From contig OX578137.1 of the NCBI GenBank assembly GCA_951213105.1, positions 54,289,236 through 54,353,235 on the forward strand: a stretch of 64,000 bases of DNA. The letters run 5' to 3'. A program made the position numbers and the translations under genes. Positions within the stretch are counted from its first letter, which is position 1; each line of letters begins with the position of its first letter. Source of the DNA: Amaurobius ferox. Taxonomy: Eukaryota; Arthropoda; Arachnida; Araneae; Amaurobiidae. Below, piece by piece: positions 23,866 through 36,879 of the stretch. The notes below the pieces were generated by a model, which saw only the letters and a list, made by a program, of their open reading frames with translations, was not told where the DNA came from and ran no database searches.

Positions 23866-24800
23866 TATGTTAATACATATTCTATTCCAGGATTCACACT
23901 AAAGATAATATGGAGATTTAAAGCGGCATTTCATATTACAAAGAAATGTAATTAATTAACTTTAACTAACTTCAACAACCAAGTTTTGTGCACCATACTG
24001 TTAAAATAACAATTCATAAGTAATTATTTCCTAGAAAATTAATAACACGCTTTAGAAAGCTAGCATGAACCGGTTTTGAGGCATTGCACTTTTTTGAGGC
24101 ATTGCACATTATTTTCATAAAATTAATCGATGCATACTGTGAGACTAGGAGACATTTAGGTAGTGTTATTCTACGAAGATTTACGATATATAACTGCGAA
24201 ACTAAAGCGCAGACTCGTAGGCACGTGTTTACGACGACCCTGGCCCGGAAGGTCATGACTGCAATAAATTCATGGCACTTAAATTACAGATGTGGTTGGG
24301 TCTACTAGAGGCCAGAGCTGAAACGAAACCATGCAGATTGGTTAACAAGTTAGCCAATGGAGAAGTGTTGCTGCATAGCCCTGAGGACCACCAATGAGAT
24401 TCGGTGGGCGTATCGGGACCTCAGGCGAAACAATGTGGTAACAAGCAGAAAAATCCAACAAGATATTCATTCGATATTCAGAAATGGTTGAGCATTCTCT
24501 ATTGAGAGATGGACACATTCAGTCAATATTCGCAGACATGGTGTATGAGTCGATATCGAAAGAAAGAGACATTCGCTATTAAGATATGGATATATGCAGT
24601 CGATAATAAAATAATCAAAGTGATGGTGAAAAAGTATCTTAAGAAAGAGAGGCTAAAAATGTTATGTTGTAAAAGTGACGGAAAGCAATATCTGCCAAGT
24701 TGCGATAGAGTTCGATATTTAGAATGTGTTTGAGTGCCATGACAAAAGACAATGAAGGTCCAACATGCAGTGTAATGTCCAAGACGACAGCAGAAGTATT
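23866..24800. other. Repeat-derived non-coding DNA
   Basis: Starts with the right half of family P. 24309-24440 resembles 11720-11815 plus 12104-12130 (GATTGGTTAA, TTAGCCAATG, GGACCTCAGG), which is that locus without SINE S1, so this is a further dispersed repeat and an approximate empty site. Frames at 24084-24308 and 24509-24733 have no recognisable domain. Confidence 0.45.
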
Positions 24801-24805
24801 ATATT

Positions 24806-24985
24806 CTTAGTCAAACTAAATTATATTCCACAGTCAATCTAAATTGTATTCTATAGTCAAACTAAATTATATTCGACAGTCACACTAAATTATATTCTAT
24901 AGTCAACTATATTCTAAACTATATTCTATATTCAAACTATATTCTAAACTACATTCTATAGTCAAACTATATTCTAAACTTTAGT
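24806..24985. repeat. ~22-bp minisatellite
   Basis: Degenerate array of units such as TATAGTCAAACTAAATTATATTC and CAAACTATATTCTAAACTA. Confidence 0.8.
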
Positions 24986-25913
24986 CAGAATCAAACTTAA
25001 TCAGTTTCGTATATAAAAAACATTTTTAATAAAGAAAATATATCCTCCCAAATAAATTTCCACTCCAAAATAAATAATATTTGTTCGCTATTTATAATTA
25101 CAATTATTATTTTGAAAAAATGCTTTACAAATAAATTGAAGCATTTTACAAATATAATAATAATTATAATATAAAATATTTAAGCATTTTGTACCAGATT
25201 CAATTTATTCTAACTTTCAAAATCTCATTTATTTCCAAGAATAACTAAAGAATTTCCACCATTTCCCACAAAACATTCAAGATTACAAAAGTTCTCGTCC
25301 TGTAATGAACTTATCTCCTAAGACCTTTATTAATGACCGTAACGCCCACTTTAGTAACGTAAATAAAAGCATCAAAATGCGCAATTCTCAGTCTAATGTT
25401 TCAACTTCCTTTTCGCAATTTCTTATCGTTTATTTTTCCGGTTTCATAATGAGACAATTTAGAAATCAAACAGCTGTTTTTGAGGACTTAGAACCCTTCA
25501 ACGATAATGGATTGAGCTTGTACCTTCAATAAATCCTGCGATATACATTTTGTTAAGTAAATCACTTGAATATATTATTCGTCGTTTAGTACGATAGAGT
25601 TCTATATCTGATTTTCTATTACATGTTTTGACCAAAATTATAGCATGAAATTTGATATATCCTAATTTTAGTTAAGATATCAAATTGCAATAAAATCTCA
25701 TAATGGATTTCTTGGCAAATTGTAATCCAGTTTGCATTTATTGGAACCAATGAGTATTCTCCGAAAATATTCCAAAATAATGTAAATTTAGTTATGCAAT
25801 TTCTTTGAAATACGAACTTCAAGAGATAAATTTCCTGTTTGCTTATCTCTGTCATACTGTCAAGAGCAAGAGGGCCATATAGTCATTACATTTTAGTAGG
25901 TGGTTGTATAACA
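24986..25913. other. AT-rich non-coding DNA
   Basis: 25290-25500 matches 28680-28870 at moderate identity (AATGAACTTATC, CAAAATGC/TGTAT, TCTAATGTTTCAA, CGCAATTTCTTATCG, TTATTTTTCCG), and more weakly 6600-6720. It is a dispersed repeat with no credible coding frame. Confidence 0.55.
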
Positions 25914-26309
25914 ATTATATTTTGTTAGGGATCGTATGGAAATTTTATTTTGCTGGGGATTGTACAGAAATTATATTTTGTTGGGGATCATATGGAAATT
26001 TGATTTTGTTGGGGATTGTACAAAAATTATATTTTGTTGGGGATCATAAGTATATTATATTTTGTTGGGATGGTATAACATATTTATCATTTGTGGGGAC
26101 CGTATATCATATTTATGGAGAATCGTAAAGAAATGATATTTTGTTGTGGATCGTACGGTAATTATATTTGAAACGTATTATAAAATAATTATATTTTGTT
26201 GGGGATTGTATAGTGATTTCATTTTGTGGTGGTTTTATTTTGTTAAGGAGAAAATAGCAATTATATTTTGTGAGATATCGTACAGTAATTATATTTTGTT
26301 AGGGATCGC
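25914..26309. repeat. ~31-bp minisatellite, about 11 degenerate copies
   Basis: Core of the unit is ATTATATTTTGTTGGGGATC, followed by a variable GTACAGAA or ATATGGAA. Copies degrade toward the right end. A 74-codon frame across it is a repeat artefact. Confidence 0.9.
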
Positions 26310-27371
26310 ATTTTAATTTTTTATGGTTAATCTTTTTATGGTTAATCAAATATGCTTTATAACAGAATACATGAAGGTCTTGAATGGGACGCAAACTGTA
26401 ATTACTGGGAAAGTTTAATTCATTACTTTGAGTAAGTGTAAATCCTATTGCGTTTGGAAAATACTCCAGTTACAGATAGCAGCATCCATTGCCCGGTTTC
26501 TTACATATTATTCATTTGACAGAATATGAAATGTTATCTGCAGTGGCGGCAAGAAACTAGTTATAAACCAAAATTTTTGAGAATTTCTACGGGAACTGAC
26601 TGTGCCATTTTTCTATGTTGCCAGCATCAAAGTCGCATGCCATTTAGTTTGGGCTAAATTTAATACAAATTTAAGGCCAATGGAGACAACCAACTGCATA
26701 ATTAATTATAAATATTCAATCATTTAAGTTACAGCTGATGTGTTGATATATAACATAACTTGAAGCACCTCAAACCTAACAAAAATTGTTTCACTGTTTG
26801 TACAAGTACATTTTTACCATGTTCTAAGTACATTTTTACCATGTTCAAATTTTGAGAGGTTTGAAAAAATTTAGGTCCAGAATAATAATATGTGAAAGGC
26901 AAGCTCAGATGCTTTAAGTGACTTTTTATAGTTATAAATTGCCAATTTATAATAAAATTCTTTATCTTTGGATTGCAAAAATCCTAAAAGCTGCATGTGA
27001 AAATAAATGTAAAAGTGACCAGAATCTCGTTTGCATGAGGTTCATCGTCCCAAACATTAGTCTGATTATGGAATTAATGGGATAAAATATAAGAGTGCAA
27101 AATTTTTCAATTGCATCAATACTAAACAACGCATTTTCTAGTCTGTTCAAAAGCATTCTAAGGCTTTACTTTAGTATTTGAAAACTTAAAAAAATGTTTT
27201 AATAAAATAGCGAAAAATTTAAAAATATCACATCTATGCCCCTCTTCCCTGTATTGGAAGTAAATACATTTTAGCGATTTTATCTAGACATTATTAATTT
27301 AATACTATTGATTCATATTATAGCAATTTTTACTAATAAATTATAATGAGTAAGCTGTCATTTACACGTAC
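26310..27371. other. AT-rich non-coding DNA
   Basis: A short exact duplication (CATTTTTACCATGTTC) occurs at about 26810-26845. No gene or known element was recognised. Confidence 0.5.
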
Positions 27372-27490
27372 GAGCTGTGTATCAACGTCTAAAGACAACC
27401 AGAAGGTATGTGCTCCATTACTATTGTATGCAGGTCATTGAACCTATTGATAACTACATTTTAATGGTCTCACACTTTCTCGCTCCGGCA
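27372..27490. repeat. Family P fragment
   Basis: Shares TCTAAAGACAA, AAGGTATGTGCT and GGTCTCACA in order with 44660-44760 and with 12440-12500. This is a third copy of the repeat that hosts the gypsy insertion. Confidence 0.5.
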
Positions 27491-27508
27491 CAATTAATAG
27501 TAATCATT

Positions 27509-27590
27509 GTGGCAGTTTTGTCAGCGGAGGGAATCGAACCCGGGCCTACAGAGTGTAATTCCCGCGCGCAAACCACAGGGCTACCGCGCC
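27509..27590 (-). mobile_element. SINE head fragment S2
   Basis: The tRNA-like head only: on the minus strand GGCGCGGTAGCCC, GCGCGC and box B GGTTCGATTCC, then the CAAAACTGCC that begins the SINE body. It stops there, so body and tail are missing. Confidence 0.75.
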
Positions 27591-29734
27591 CTTGGCCAGG
27601 GTGTTGTAAAAACTGGCGTCATTGAAACTGAAGGTATTGTATGACGTTTCAGACAAAATAAATAACGCACATAAAACTGTTTCACCAAAAGTGGTGTGAG
27701 ATTTATTTCTGCTCTCACTGAATAATACCCCAACATGGTTAAACTCTCAATCGATGTTTATCTTTTTTTATTCGCACTGAAGGAGACCCAAGCATTTCTG
27801 AAAGTACCATCCTATTTCTACATTTTCTTTACGAAACGTAATATGTAGAAATCAAGCGATGTAGTGGTTATGCAGAAAGTCGTGCACTGTACTTATAATC
27901 TGAATTGTGTGCTCAAATCGTTTATAACACAAAGTTACATAAAACTTTTCTAGAAAATGCACCTGCCGGGACCCGAGTTTTAAAGCAGGGATCAATTAAA
28001 ATCATTCATCTCTGTTTTCAAAAGCAATCCGGCTAATGAAAACAATGGATGTGTTTTAGATGTAGTTATGATAGATGACGCCGCAAATCCGATGATCCAA
28101 ATTTTAATAATTTCTGTAAAAGCCTGATTTCGGCTAGTAATTTAATTCTTTCTTACGATCAGGCAGAAAAATAAATCATTTTTGGTTTTGTTTATCCATA
28201 AAATACTGATTTCATTTATCATTAACACACTTCGAAATATTGTTTCAGCAATCGGAAAATTTGATTTAGTTTTAGCAATGTGCAATAAATGGCACAGTCA
28301 ATCTAATCCATCACTTTTAAATTACTTCAAGTTTAAAAATCCATGATATATTTCCTCGAACAATAAGGTGTTTCCTGATGAGTTGCTTTCCCTGGAGCCG
28401 AGGTATCCCTATACCTTAAGGTGTACGACGCTTACATTTTTCACTACAGATGACACAAACAAACAAACGCAGTGACATCTTATTTTAATATTATAAATAA
28501 TTTCATTTTAATCCAGAATTAAATTTAAGAACAGAATTAAAATTAAGAATTACAAATCTTTATTTTATTGCATAAATGAAAAGCAGTACAAAGCAACTTT
28601 ACCATAATTTTCTAAATATCACATATTTTCCGGGTTTTGCAGAGAATATTTCTCACCGACATTAAATATAGTAAAATAAACCATTTTCTTCAATGAACTT
28701 ATCAGCTCATGGCTTAATTAATTTCTAGAGCAAATGCATTACGAAAATAAACAAAATCATCAAAATGTATAACTTGATTCTAATGTTTCAATTCCACTTC
28801 GCAATTTCTTATCGCTTATTTTTCCGTTGGTATTATGAGATAATTTTGAAAGGAAACGAATGTTCGTGAAGGCTCCTACTCTTCAAAAATAATGGATTGA
28901 CCCTCGTTCTTTATAAATCCAAGGATACATTTTATTTCCCTATATCTTTCAAGCGCACTCTTCTTCGTATATCTAAAGGCCCTTTAAAGTTTATTTTTAA
29001 TAACATGATACTCTCATTACTTTTCTTCTTCTAAAGACGTATATTATGAATTTTATCGGTGTATGAATGATTCTCTTTTGAAGTCCCTTTTATTCGAACA
29101 GAATTTAAGGATTAACAAATTGCAGCTGTGAAGTTTACTGAAAACGCGTTTAGATTCTATCCATTATTATAAGTTGCAAATATAATAAAGGTGTTATAAA
29201 GTAGTGGAAAACCCATGAAAAATTTAATTTGAGTATAGAGTTGATGATAGTAACAAATCTTTATTCCTCGTTTTCCAACGAGTTTATCAACAATAATTGT
29301 TTAGTTGAAATTTTTTGATGTGGACTTTTTAAAAGTTTTGAATTTTCCCGAACACCTTTTAAAGCTTTTGTAATGATTTCACTCAATCTCTCTATCTCTC
29401 TTCCGGTATCTATTTCTAAATATATATCTAACTTTTTCACACTTTCTGTGAATGTGTGTAAATTTTAAGTGTGAGTATATATGACTTGTGCAAATGATGT
29501 CTTGAGGACTAAATGGCACATCAACAATCTTATTCGTAATAAGCAATTTGTTATATGAATTACGTAAACAAAAATCAACTATGTTTCCTGGATGTCCGAA
29601 AAGCACCGGCTTTATGTTTTAAAATCAGCAAAGCAGAGTAACTACAACAGTAAAAAATGCTCTTGCTCAGAAAAGAATTCAAACCCTAAATTTTAGTGTC
29701 GCATAGTCAGCCCCTCTCTTGACCGTTAAGACAA
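27591..29734. other. AT-rich non-coding DNA
   Basis: No coding frame with recognisable content. 28680-28870 is the second copy of the dispersed repeat noted at 25290-25500. Confidence 0.5.
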
Positions 29735-30270
29735 ACTGTTTATGCCAATAGTTAGATATTCGTTGCATCAGATTTGATAAAAAAATAATCGTTTTATCAA
29801 GCTCAACATGGCAGTCATAAGGACAAAAATTATAATGGGCTATATGTTAAATATGCGTTTTTTAATGTACATTAAAACGTATGAAAAATGTTACATGCTG
29901 TTAGAGAATCGTTAGATCGCATTTGATCAACAAGAATCATTGGTTCATCAAATATCATTGCCACATTATGGGAGAGCAGAAAGGGTATCAGACCCATCAT
30001 CATTGTTTCGACAAATTACTTATGCCAATCGTTAGAAAATCGGTATATTATACTTTATCAACAAAAACCATCGTTTGATCAAGAATCATTCCAACGTTAT
30101 GCGGAGGGATGTGCATGGGGCCTGCCCCCTCAGAATTGTTTAGACAAATTGCTTATACCAATCTTTAGATCCTATTTGATCAACATAAAGCATCGTTTGA
30201 TCAACATTCATATCAACATTATGGGGGAAAACAGAAATAGTATAGACCTCCCTCATCAATGTTTTACAAG
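29735..30270. repeat. Degenerate ~130-150-bp tandem repeat, about four copies
   Basis: Each unit contains a version of TTATGCCAATCGTTAGA, TTTGATCAACA, ATCATCGTTTGATCAA and AACATTATGGG. Copies are well diverged. Confidence 0.75.
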
Positions 30271-31515
30271 CTAGTACTCTACAGATGGAGCTACAAGATT
30301 TGTATTTTTACACATTATGCAAATTCATTTTACTATTATTTTCTTTACTTCACACTAAACAGATAATTTTCAAACATTTTCAATATTTTCCTTATTCCCA
30401 AAATGCTGCTTCATAATTTAAAGCATTCACTTAATTACTTAGCAACATGATCTGTATGAATATCTTTAGATTGCAAAAATTAATATTTTATTTCTACAAC
30501 TTTTAGAATCCATCTCTTATTTGAGGTGCAACCATTTTTTTATTTTTTATTTTTAAAGAAACTCAAGTTCAGTTACTTCAGCACAAAATCAAATATATTG
30601 CAGTCTTTACATAAAAAGTAATATTAAATTTAAGAAGTGACCGAAATTTTACCGCATCGAATTGCCTTAGGGAAATTAAAATATCGAAGCTTTAAAACTC
30701 AAACCGACAAAAAAAAATGAAAAAGAAATACTTGTTCGAAGATAAAATTCAAATTAAAAAAAGTTAAGCATTTGCTTAGGCAACTAATTATATCTTGACA
30801 CGTTTTGTGGAATTTTAGCATAAAATAAGATAAAAACTAAACTAATTTTTACTTCATTGTACCCAAAGACAATGTCATTAGGCCATTTTCTTCCAACTAA
30901 AAAATTAAATGATACCCATTTAAGCATATTTTAACGTTAACTGGGAAGTTTTTCTATCATTCGCTGCATTGCAATTTATTAAAACTTTAAATGTAATTAT
31001 AAAAAAATGGTTTTAAACATAATTTTCAATTATAATCTATTAACTTGCTTGTAAAATATATTACCGATTTATACGGTAAGAATAATATGGTAAATATCTC
31101 AAAAAAGTAAAATTGATTTTGTTTTCTCTGATTCGAATATATGTAATATGACAATATCTTTCTATATCGAGCATCCAGATAATGATCTAACATGGATTAC
31201 AGTAGATAGTTATGTGGTACAGTGGCTGATAATTTCGATAGATTAATCATTGTTAAATTAATGGTTGAATACAAATTTAACTGTGATAAAAGATTGTTGT
31301 GTCTAAAATAATAGTAATTGCAGTTAAAGCCTGAATTTACAAAAAAAACCTGACTTTCCCAAAATCACATAACTTTCTGTACAAACAAACCAATGCATCT
31401 ATTGTTGGAAAACAATAAAATCAACGCTTTCAATAAACTCAACCATTCTGAAAATCAATAATATATAGTTATCGAATAAAACAGTTTTTCTTATTACCGA
31501 TTAAAATAAAAAACA
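30271..31515. other. AT-rich non-coding DNA
   Basis: I see nothing beyond AT-rich sequence with poly-A runs. Confidence 0.55.
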
Positions 31516-31736
31516 GGGAAGTGTCGCCCTATTTATACAGGAACCCCGTGGACGTGACATCCACAGGGACCATACACTATTTATCCTACCACTAGACTCT
31601 CGGAAGGACTTTCGGACTCACAGATTTACCGTGCCTGTACGCCGCGTAGACACGGGTATAGTTTAGGTAGCGCTAGGAATCGAACTCAGAACCTCCGAAT
31701 GCAATCCTCGTACTCTAATTACTGGGTTATCCCGCC
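31516..31736 (-). mobile_element. Older SINE copy S3
   Basis: Reverse-oriented SINE of the same family as 11816-12103: GGGAAGTG, GGAACCCCGTGG, CTCTCGGAAGGACTTTCGGA, then a decayed head (box B region GAATCGAACTCAG on plus). It is clearly more diverged and lacks a visible CAA tail and target duplication. Confidence 0.8.
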
Positions 31737-31744
31737 TTCGTATC

Positions 31745-31905
31745 CGCCTATAACGCTTGACGATAAATTGGGAAAACTCGGTGCTAGTTTGATAAAATAA
31801 AGCCAACTTGGAGACTTTTTTAATTATGCCAAATATAAGAAAATATCGCCAAAATAGCAAAAATTACGATAAATTAACGAAAATTACTCCATTGATGAAT
31901 ATTTT
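31745..31905 (-). mobile_element. Family H, decayed fragment
   Basis: Matches the TGGCGA portion of family H: ATAACGCTTGACGATAAATT, GCCAACTTGGAGACTTTTTT, AATTATGCCAAAT and a run of ATTAACGAAAATTA. A frame over it (31808-31993) has no domain. Confidence 0.5.
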
Positions 31906-32559
31906 ATTGAAATATTTTAATATATGGTCTGTATTGTCTTTTGCAGATGCTAAAAATATTGATAATTATTTAGTCAACTTTCGCGAAGTATAAGTTTATT
32001 GAGTAATTTGAAATAAATGTGTTAAAATCTAGTTAAGTTAAAATGTTACAATATAGAAGAGTGGCAAATGTACAACAGTTTAACATTAAACACATTGTGC
32101 TGTTTAGTTCTTGTATAACATTATTTTGACTTTAAAAAGTAAAAATTAATTGCATTGTGGAGGCAAGGTCACATACTGGCTATATCGGACTTTTTCATTA
32201 TAAATTCAAAACGTGTGGTATCTGGATAATGCGACATGTTACTGTCCTATAAATATGTTTATAAAGAAAACCCCAGATATAATATTTACTTACTTCTATG
32301 ATTTTTGTAACAGCTGGTAACATGAATATACTCGTATATTATATAAAGTTTCCTTATTCTCGAAAGAAAATTTAGAGCATTATTAAGGAGATATAGATCT
32401 AAAGGTCAAAATGCCACTGACGCATATCGACTGAAATATACGTACCGAATTTCAATCGTTCACTTTGTTCTTGGCATATCGTTCTCACAGATAGACCGAT
32501 AGGCAAAGAAAGATATGAGTAAAAATATGTTATTGGTATTAAGTGCTACGCTAGGCGAT

Positions 32560-32994
32560 ATGCATTTTCATACTACAGTTAGAATTAAGATCACATCACA
32601 TGAATTTATCTTTATTTATACTATATATTGTATAGAAAGTAAAAATGTAATCTGTATAAAAATATGTTATACTTTGTTTCCAATGCTTTTAATTCATCAA
32701 CTGTGTCATCAAAGATAGCTTTAACCAATTATTCCGCTATATTGTCACAACTTGAAGATTGTATTCTTGATTAAAACATGCATTTTCCACCTACAGTTAG
32801 AATTAAGATCTCATCACATGGATTCATCTCTACATATACTTCTATATTGTATAGAAAGTAAAATTTAAACCTGTATAAAAATATTTTATACTTTATTTCC
32901 AATGCTTTTAATTCATCAACTTTGTCATCAAAGATAGCTTTTATCAATTATTCCGCAATCTTGTCACAACTTGAAGATTGTATTCTTGATTAGG
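32560..32994. repeat. Two-copy 218-bp tandem duplication
   Basis: ATGCATTTTC plus ACAGTTAGAATTAAGATC starts at 32560 and again at 32778. Both copies end with ACTTGAAGATTGTATTCTTG. Identity is high but not complete. The short frames over it are not genes. Confidence 0.88.
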
Positions 32995-33393
32995 CGTTAT
33001 GTAATGCTGTTTAATATAGATCCAACGAAGTCTTTGTTCATCACATCTGGCATTAACGAAAATCGATATGGAACATGGAAAACACTTTTCTGTGAACAGA
33101 ATGCGCGGGAAAATGTGATATTCTTAGAAACTTTATAAGTGAATGACGGTACTCTGATTTCTAGCAAGCAATACGAAAGGCTTCCCAATTATGGAATTAA
33201 GTTAGGTATCGATCAGGAAGTAAACTTGCGCTTCACATACTCTTAATTATGACACGCTTACAAAATTTTCCTCTTGCGTTGATCAGAATTATCATAAAAT
33301 ATTTCATTTATATCAGAAAACATACGAAATCGGGAATCAGGTGTGAAACATAAGTGAAATATGCAACTGCTTTATTGTCTCAGTTTATACATA

Positions 33394-34018
33394 CAGGGTG
33401 AGTCGGAATTGTTTTTACAAAAGCAGAAGGGTGATAGTACCCCACCAGACGAGCAATAATTACCATGGAACATAGGGTCGCATTGCACCCAGAGAGGCAG
33501 AAAAGAGTGAAATTAGAAAACGAACCTGCACGTACACCGGTGTTGGGAAAGCGAATGAACGATACCAAACGTTGCACAAACAGATTTATTGTGCAGCGAC
33601 AAACTCACAGCAAGTGCTCAAAGTGGCGACCACGCGTGCCGTTGCACCGTTCACACCGGTGAAGGAATGACTGACGCACCCTCTCGAAGATTCCGGGCGT
33701 TGTGTTAATGTGGTCTGCGGCAACAACGTGTGCTCTGATTGGCTATCGTCGGAACCTACTAGGAGCCAGTTATGCTGATTCTGCTCCCTGGACATTTGCA
33801 TACGGTAACTGCGTTCGTGTCTGGCGTAGGTGATACTACGTAGGCAGGTACACAATGACGTCCGAGGCGCTGACTGCGTCATACTTGACGCGGTTCGACG
33901 TGCCTCTTTTCTGCCTCTCAGAGTGCAATGCGACCCCTGTGTTCCATGGTAATTATTCCTCATCTGGTGGGGTACTATCACCCCAATGCTTTTGTAATAT
34001 CAACTCCGATTCACCCTG
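33394..34018. mobile_element. Mariner-type MITE with ~115-bp terminal inverted repeats
   Basis: Starts CAGGGTGAGTCGGA and ends TCCGATTCACCCTG, flanked by TA at 33392-33393 and 34019-34020. The inverted repeats continue for about 115 bp (CACCAGA-GAG-AATAATTACCATGGAACA in both arms). On the minus strand near 33595-33640 a short stretch encodes the GGHFEHLL-like C-terminus typical of the same transposase family seen at 47.6-48.1 kb, so it is probably an internal deletion derivative. The small frames inside are not genes. Confidence 0.87.
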
Positions 34019-34154
34019 TATATATTCTGGATATAGAGTTCCAATTTTAAATACCAAATTTATAAAAATATTTTTTTGAGTTAATAATGAAAGACGTTAA
34101 ATTCCTGACAAAACAGAAAATTTTAAATGTTAATACGATCGCAAGGAGATAAAT

Positions 34155-34192
<38 letters not shown>

Positions 34193-36033
34193 CTATCGTG
34201 TTTTTATGGTACAATGAATGCATATAGTCCAATGAGCGTTTTCCATACACAACATTATACAGAAAATAGAAATTTCATGTTCATAAAATCTCATATAAGA
34301 TCAATAAGCAAAATATCTATTTACTTCCTGTCCAATATGAAGGACATAGAAAGGACATTTTATGTAATGTAGATAAAAAGTACCTTATCAAATGGCATTG
34401 GACCTCGCACATGCAAAAATCCTGAAAATGGAAGAACATTTATTTTAATATTCTTGCATCTCAGTATATCAGCACATTTTCCCAAACAAATTACAAGATA
34501 TGAATTGGTGTACGGAAGATAACTTTTGAATTTCATGCAATAAAACTAATGAAAGATCACCTACTTTCTGTAATATATTTTTAATTGAAACGAAAGTCAT
34601 TAAACATAATACCAAAGGAATCGGCATTTTAATAGGTAGTTTTACTTTTAAATGAAAGTTGTCATAAGGTGATATCATACAACATTCCTCAAATACTTTG
34701 TTAATCCTTGTCTAGTAGCTTAGAGGTCCTTTCTCTTCTTCCTCATCTTCAATTTTGATACAGACTGTAACTGCAGGTCCTGAATAGGCGCCTACAAAGT
34801 TCCAGTATCATATATGTTGCCAGATTGAGTCCTCCCATGAAGACCAACTTTTTGATAGGGAAACGGTTGCTGAAATCGACAAGTTTGCCATGTTAGCTAA
34901 TGCTTGTTGAAACTTGACCTATTTTGTTTCAACATTTTTCCAGAGCACCAGATGATTGAAGCTTAGAAAGCATATTATTTATCACAGTTTGTTTCAAAGT
35001 GGCAAATATATTTCAGCACTACAAGTTTGTCCCACATTTTAACAATGCATATGCGGCAAATTAAATACGGTGGGAATTTGATGTTTATCTAATTTGAAGA
35101 ACTGTTTTAGCAATTTTTTCCATATTATCAGTCTATAAACTTGGTCCCAAAATAGAACACATCCAATGTCACCATTTTCAGTTATTGTATTGCAATGTCG
35201 ACACTTGCAATTTCATTGTTGATAATACCACCTAAAGCAGCACACGATAGGCATATTACACTCAGATAGTCACGGAAAATACTTTGGGACAACTGACTGA
35301 TATATATTCAGGTTAAAACATGAAAATGTAAATTTTTCAAAACATCAATAATACAGATATACATTTGGAGTGTAAATAAAGTGTGGAAAAATATCAGTCA
35401 GCAATTTGATTATGTGGCAACAGTGAAATATTGTAGGAAAAATTCTGTAACTTTTAGCAAATTGTTCTTTTAAGTTTCAGGTATTAAGTACCACTCTTCT
35501 TAAAGTATTAAACTATAAGGCTACTATCAGATAGACTTTTAGTAATAGACTGTATAAAATATAAAAACAATCTAGAATATAAAATATTTATTTTTTTCAT
35601 AATAAAAATAAGTAACTACCAACTTTTCATTTAAAAAAAATATTTCAGTATGTCCTTTTTTCTTAAGAACAATAAATTAAATAGTTTGAGTCTTCATTTG
35701 TATCTTTCACATATGAATGGGCTTTGTGAAGGGTGTATTGTACGAAGAATACCGCTCGTTTTTTAGCTAAGTGGATGGTCATTAATTAAATGAGTACTGA
35801 AGAAATTAGTTTTTTAGGAATAATCTAATATACTAAATGGTTAAATTTTTCTGGTACCAATTTAAAAAGTACGATTTGCTGAATTGGATACTTAAAGAAA
35901 AATGATCTTATTATTTCATAAAGTTTTACCTTCTGAGCTGTAGCTTTACACAAAAATTAATATTTTGTATAAAGTATAAATGTTGTCGAAAAGTCGTGAA
36001 CGTCAATATTTAAAATTATTTAATGTACTAAAA
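34019..36033. other. Non-coding DNA with an (AT)n tract
   Basis: (AT)n at 34160-34187. The minus strand of 34720-35260 has exon-like composition in short frames that shift repeatedly, but I cannot identify a protein. The rest is AT-rich with nothing recognised. Confidence 0.4.
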
Positions 36034-36049
36034 TTTTTAATAGCAGAGG

Positions 36050-36388
36050 ATGTTGCATTTAGTCTGTTCTACCCAAGTCCTCAAAATATTGTCTTCTGTT
36101 TTTAGTATATCAGATGATAATTACAGACCTGTATTTTTATTAAGAAAAAAGCTTGGTTTTTTCCCAGATGGACATATATTTTTAGAGCAATATTTTTCTG
36201 TCCATTCTTCTAAAAGCGATATTGAAGAATTTCAGAAGAGTGTGATTGAAGAATTTCAGAAGAGTGTGATTGAAGAATTTCAGAAGAGTGTGATTGAAGA
36301 ATTTCAGAAGAGTGTGATTGAAGAATTTCAGAAGAGTGTGATTGAAGAATTTCAGAAGAGTGTGATTGAAGAATTTCAAAAGTGTTAA
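36050..36388 (+). CDS. Short ORF with 24-bp (octapeptide) repeat, hypothetical
   Basis: 112 codons. Residues 1-57 are non-repetitive; the rest is seven copies of the octapeptide IEEFQKSV, encoded by a 24-bp DNA repeat, ending in a variant copy with the stop. Just upstream, TTTTTAATAGCAG is acceptor-like, and a second acceptor-like TTCTGTTTTTAG lies inside near 36100, so part of this could be exon sequence. The residues PDGHIFLE (near 36170) match a segment known in XPB/ERCC3 helicases, but only eight residues agree and the surroundings do not, so this is likely chance. There is no evidence of expression. It may be no more than a minisatellite in an open frame. Confidence 0.25.
   Translation: MLHLVCSTQVLKILSSVFSISDDNYRPVFLLRKKLGFFPDGHIFLEQYFSVHSSKSDIEEFQKSVIEEFQKSVIEEFQKSVIEEFQKSVIEEFQKSVIEEFQKSVIEEFQKC
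36221..36388. repeat. 24-bp minisatellite, seven copies
   Basis: Unit ATTGAAGAATTTCAGAAGAG followed by TGTG. The first six copies look identical; the seventh has several changes and carries the TAA. Length is a multiple of three and all copies stay in frame. Confidence 0.97.
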
Positions 36389-36864
36389 TAAAAGGGTTTT
36401 AGTGATGCAGTCTCTATATCAACAACTTATACTGAGTACTAATGGAAAAACTACCTGTTTGTTCTCACAGTATCTACCCCATATCCTGTCTCTGAAGAAC
36501 TCCTCATAAGTTTTGAATTATTTAGAGGTTTTGGCATAATTTTTACTTGTAAAATTCTTATATGAATGGTTAGAGGATTATTATTATTTTTGTAATTTCT
36601 GTGATTTCCAGACCGTCCTTTGTAACTGTTTTACATTAGTTAATGTAGATGGCCAGGGTGATAAAATATAAAATAATTCTATATAAAACTATCAACTGCG
36701 ATATAGACGGTTTTCGTTAATATACACGGTAATCTACTATAAGATAATATTTCACAAATAAATGACATTCCACAAATCATATGTCAAATTAATCTACAAT
36801 TATAAATTTAAAAGTAGCATTAGAATACAATTATATTTCTAATTCTTCGCATTTATAACTGCTT
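36389..36864. other. AT-rich non-coding DNA
   Basis: Nothing recognised. Confidence 0.55.
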
Positions 36865-36879
36865 GGTAAACGATAAACT

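Noticed and set aside
25900..26310. CRISPR-like array
   Set aside because: Repeats are degenerate, directly tandem and without unique spacers, in a eukaryotic setting.
33586..33981. 131-codon minus-strand ORF
   Set aside because: It lies wholly in the MITE at 33394-34018 and is made largely of its inverted repeats.
36050..36220. XPB/ERCC3 exon
   Set aside because: Only PDGHIFLE agrees with the helicase N-terminal region; the residues around it do not, and no other exon of that gene is in the window.
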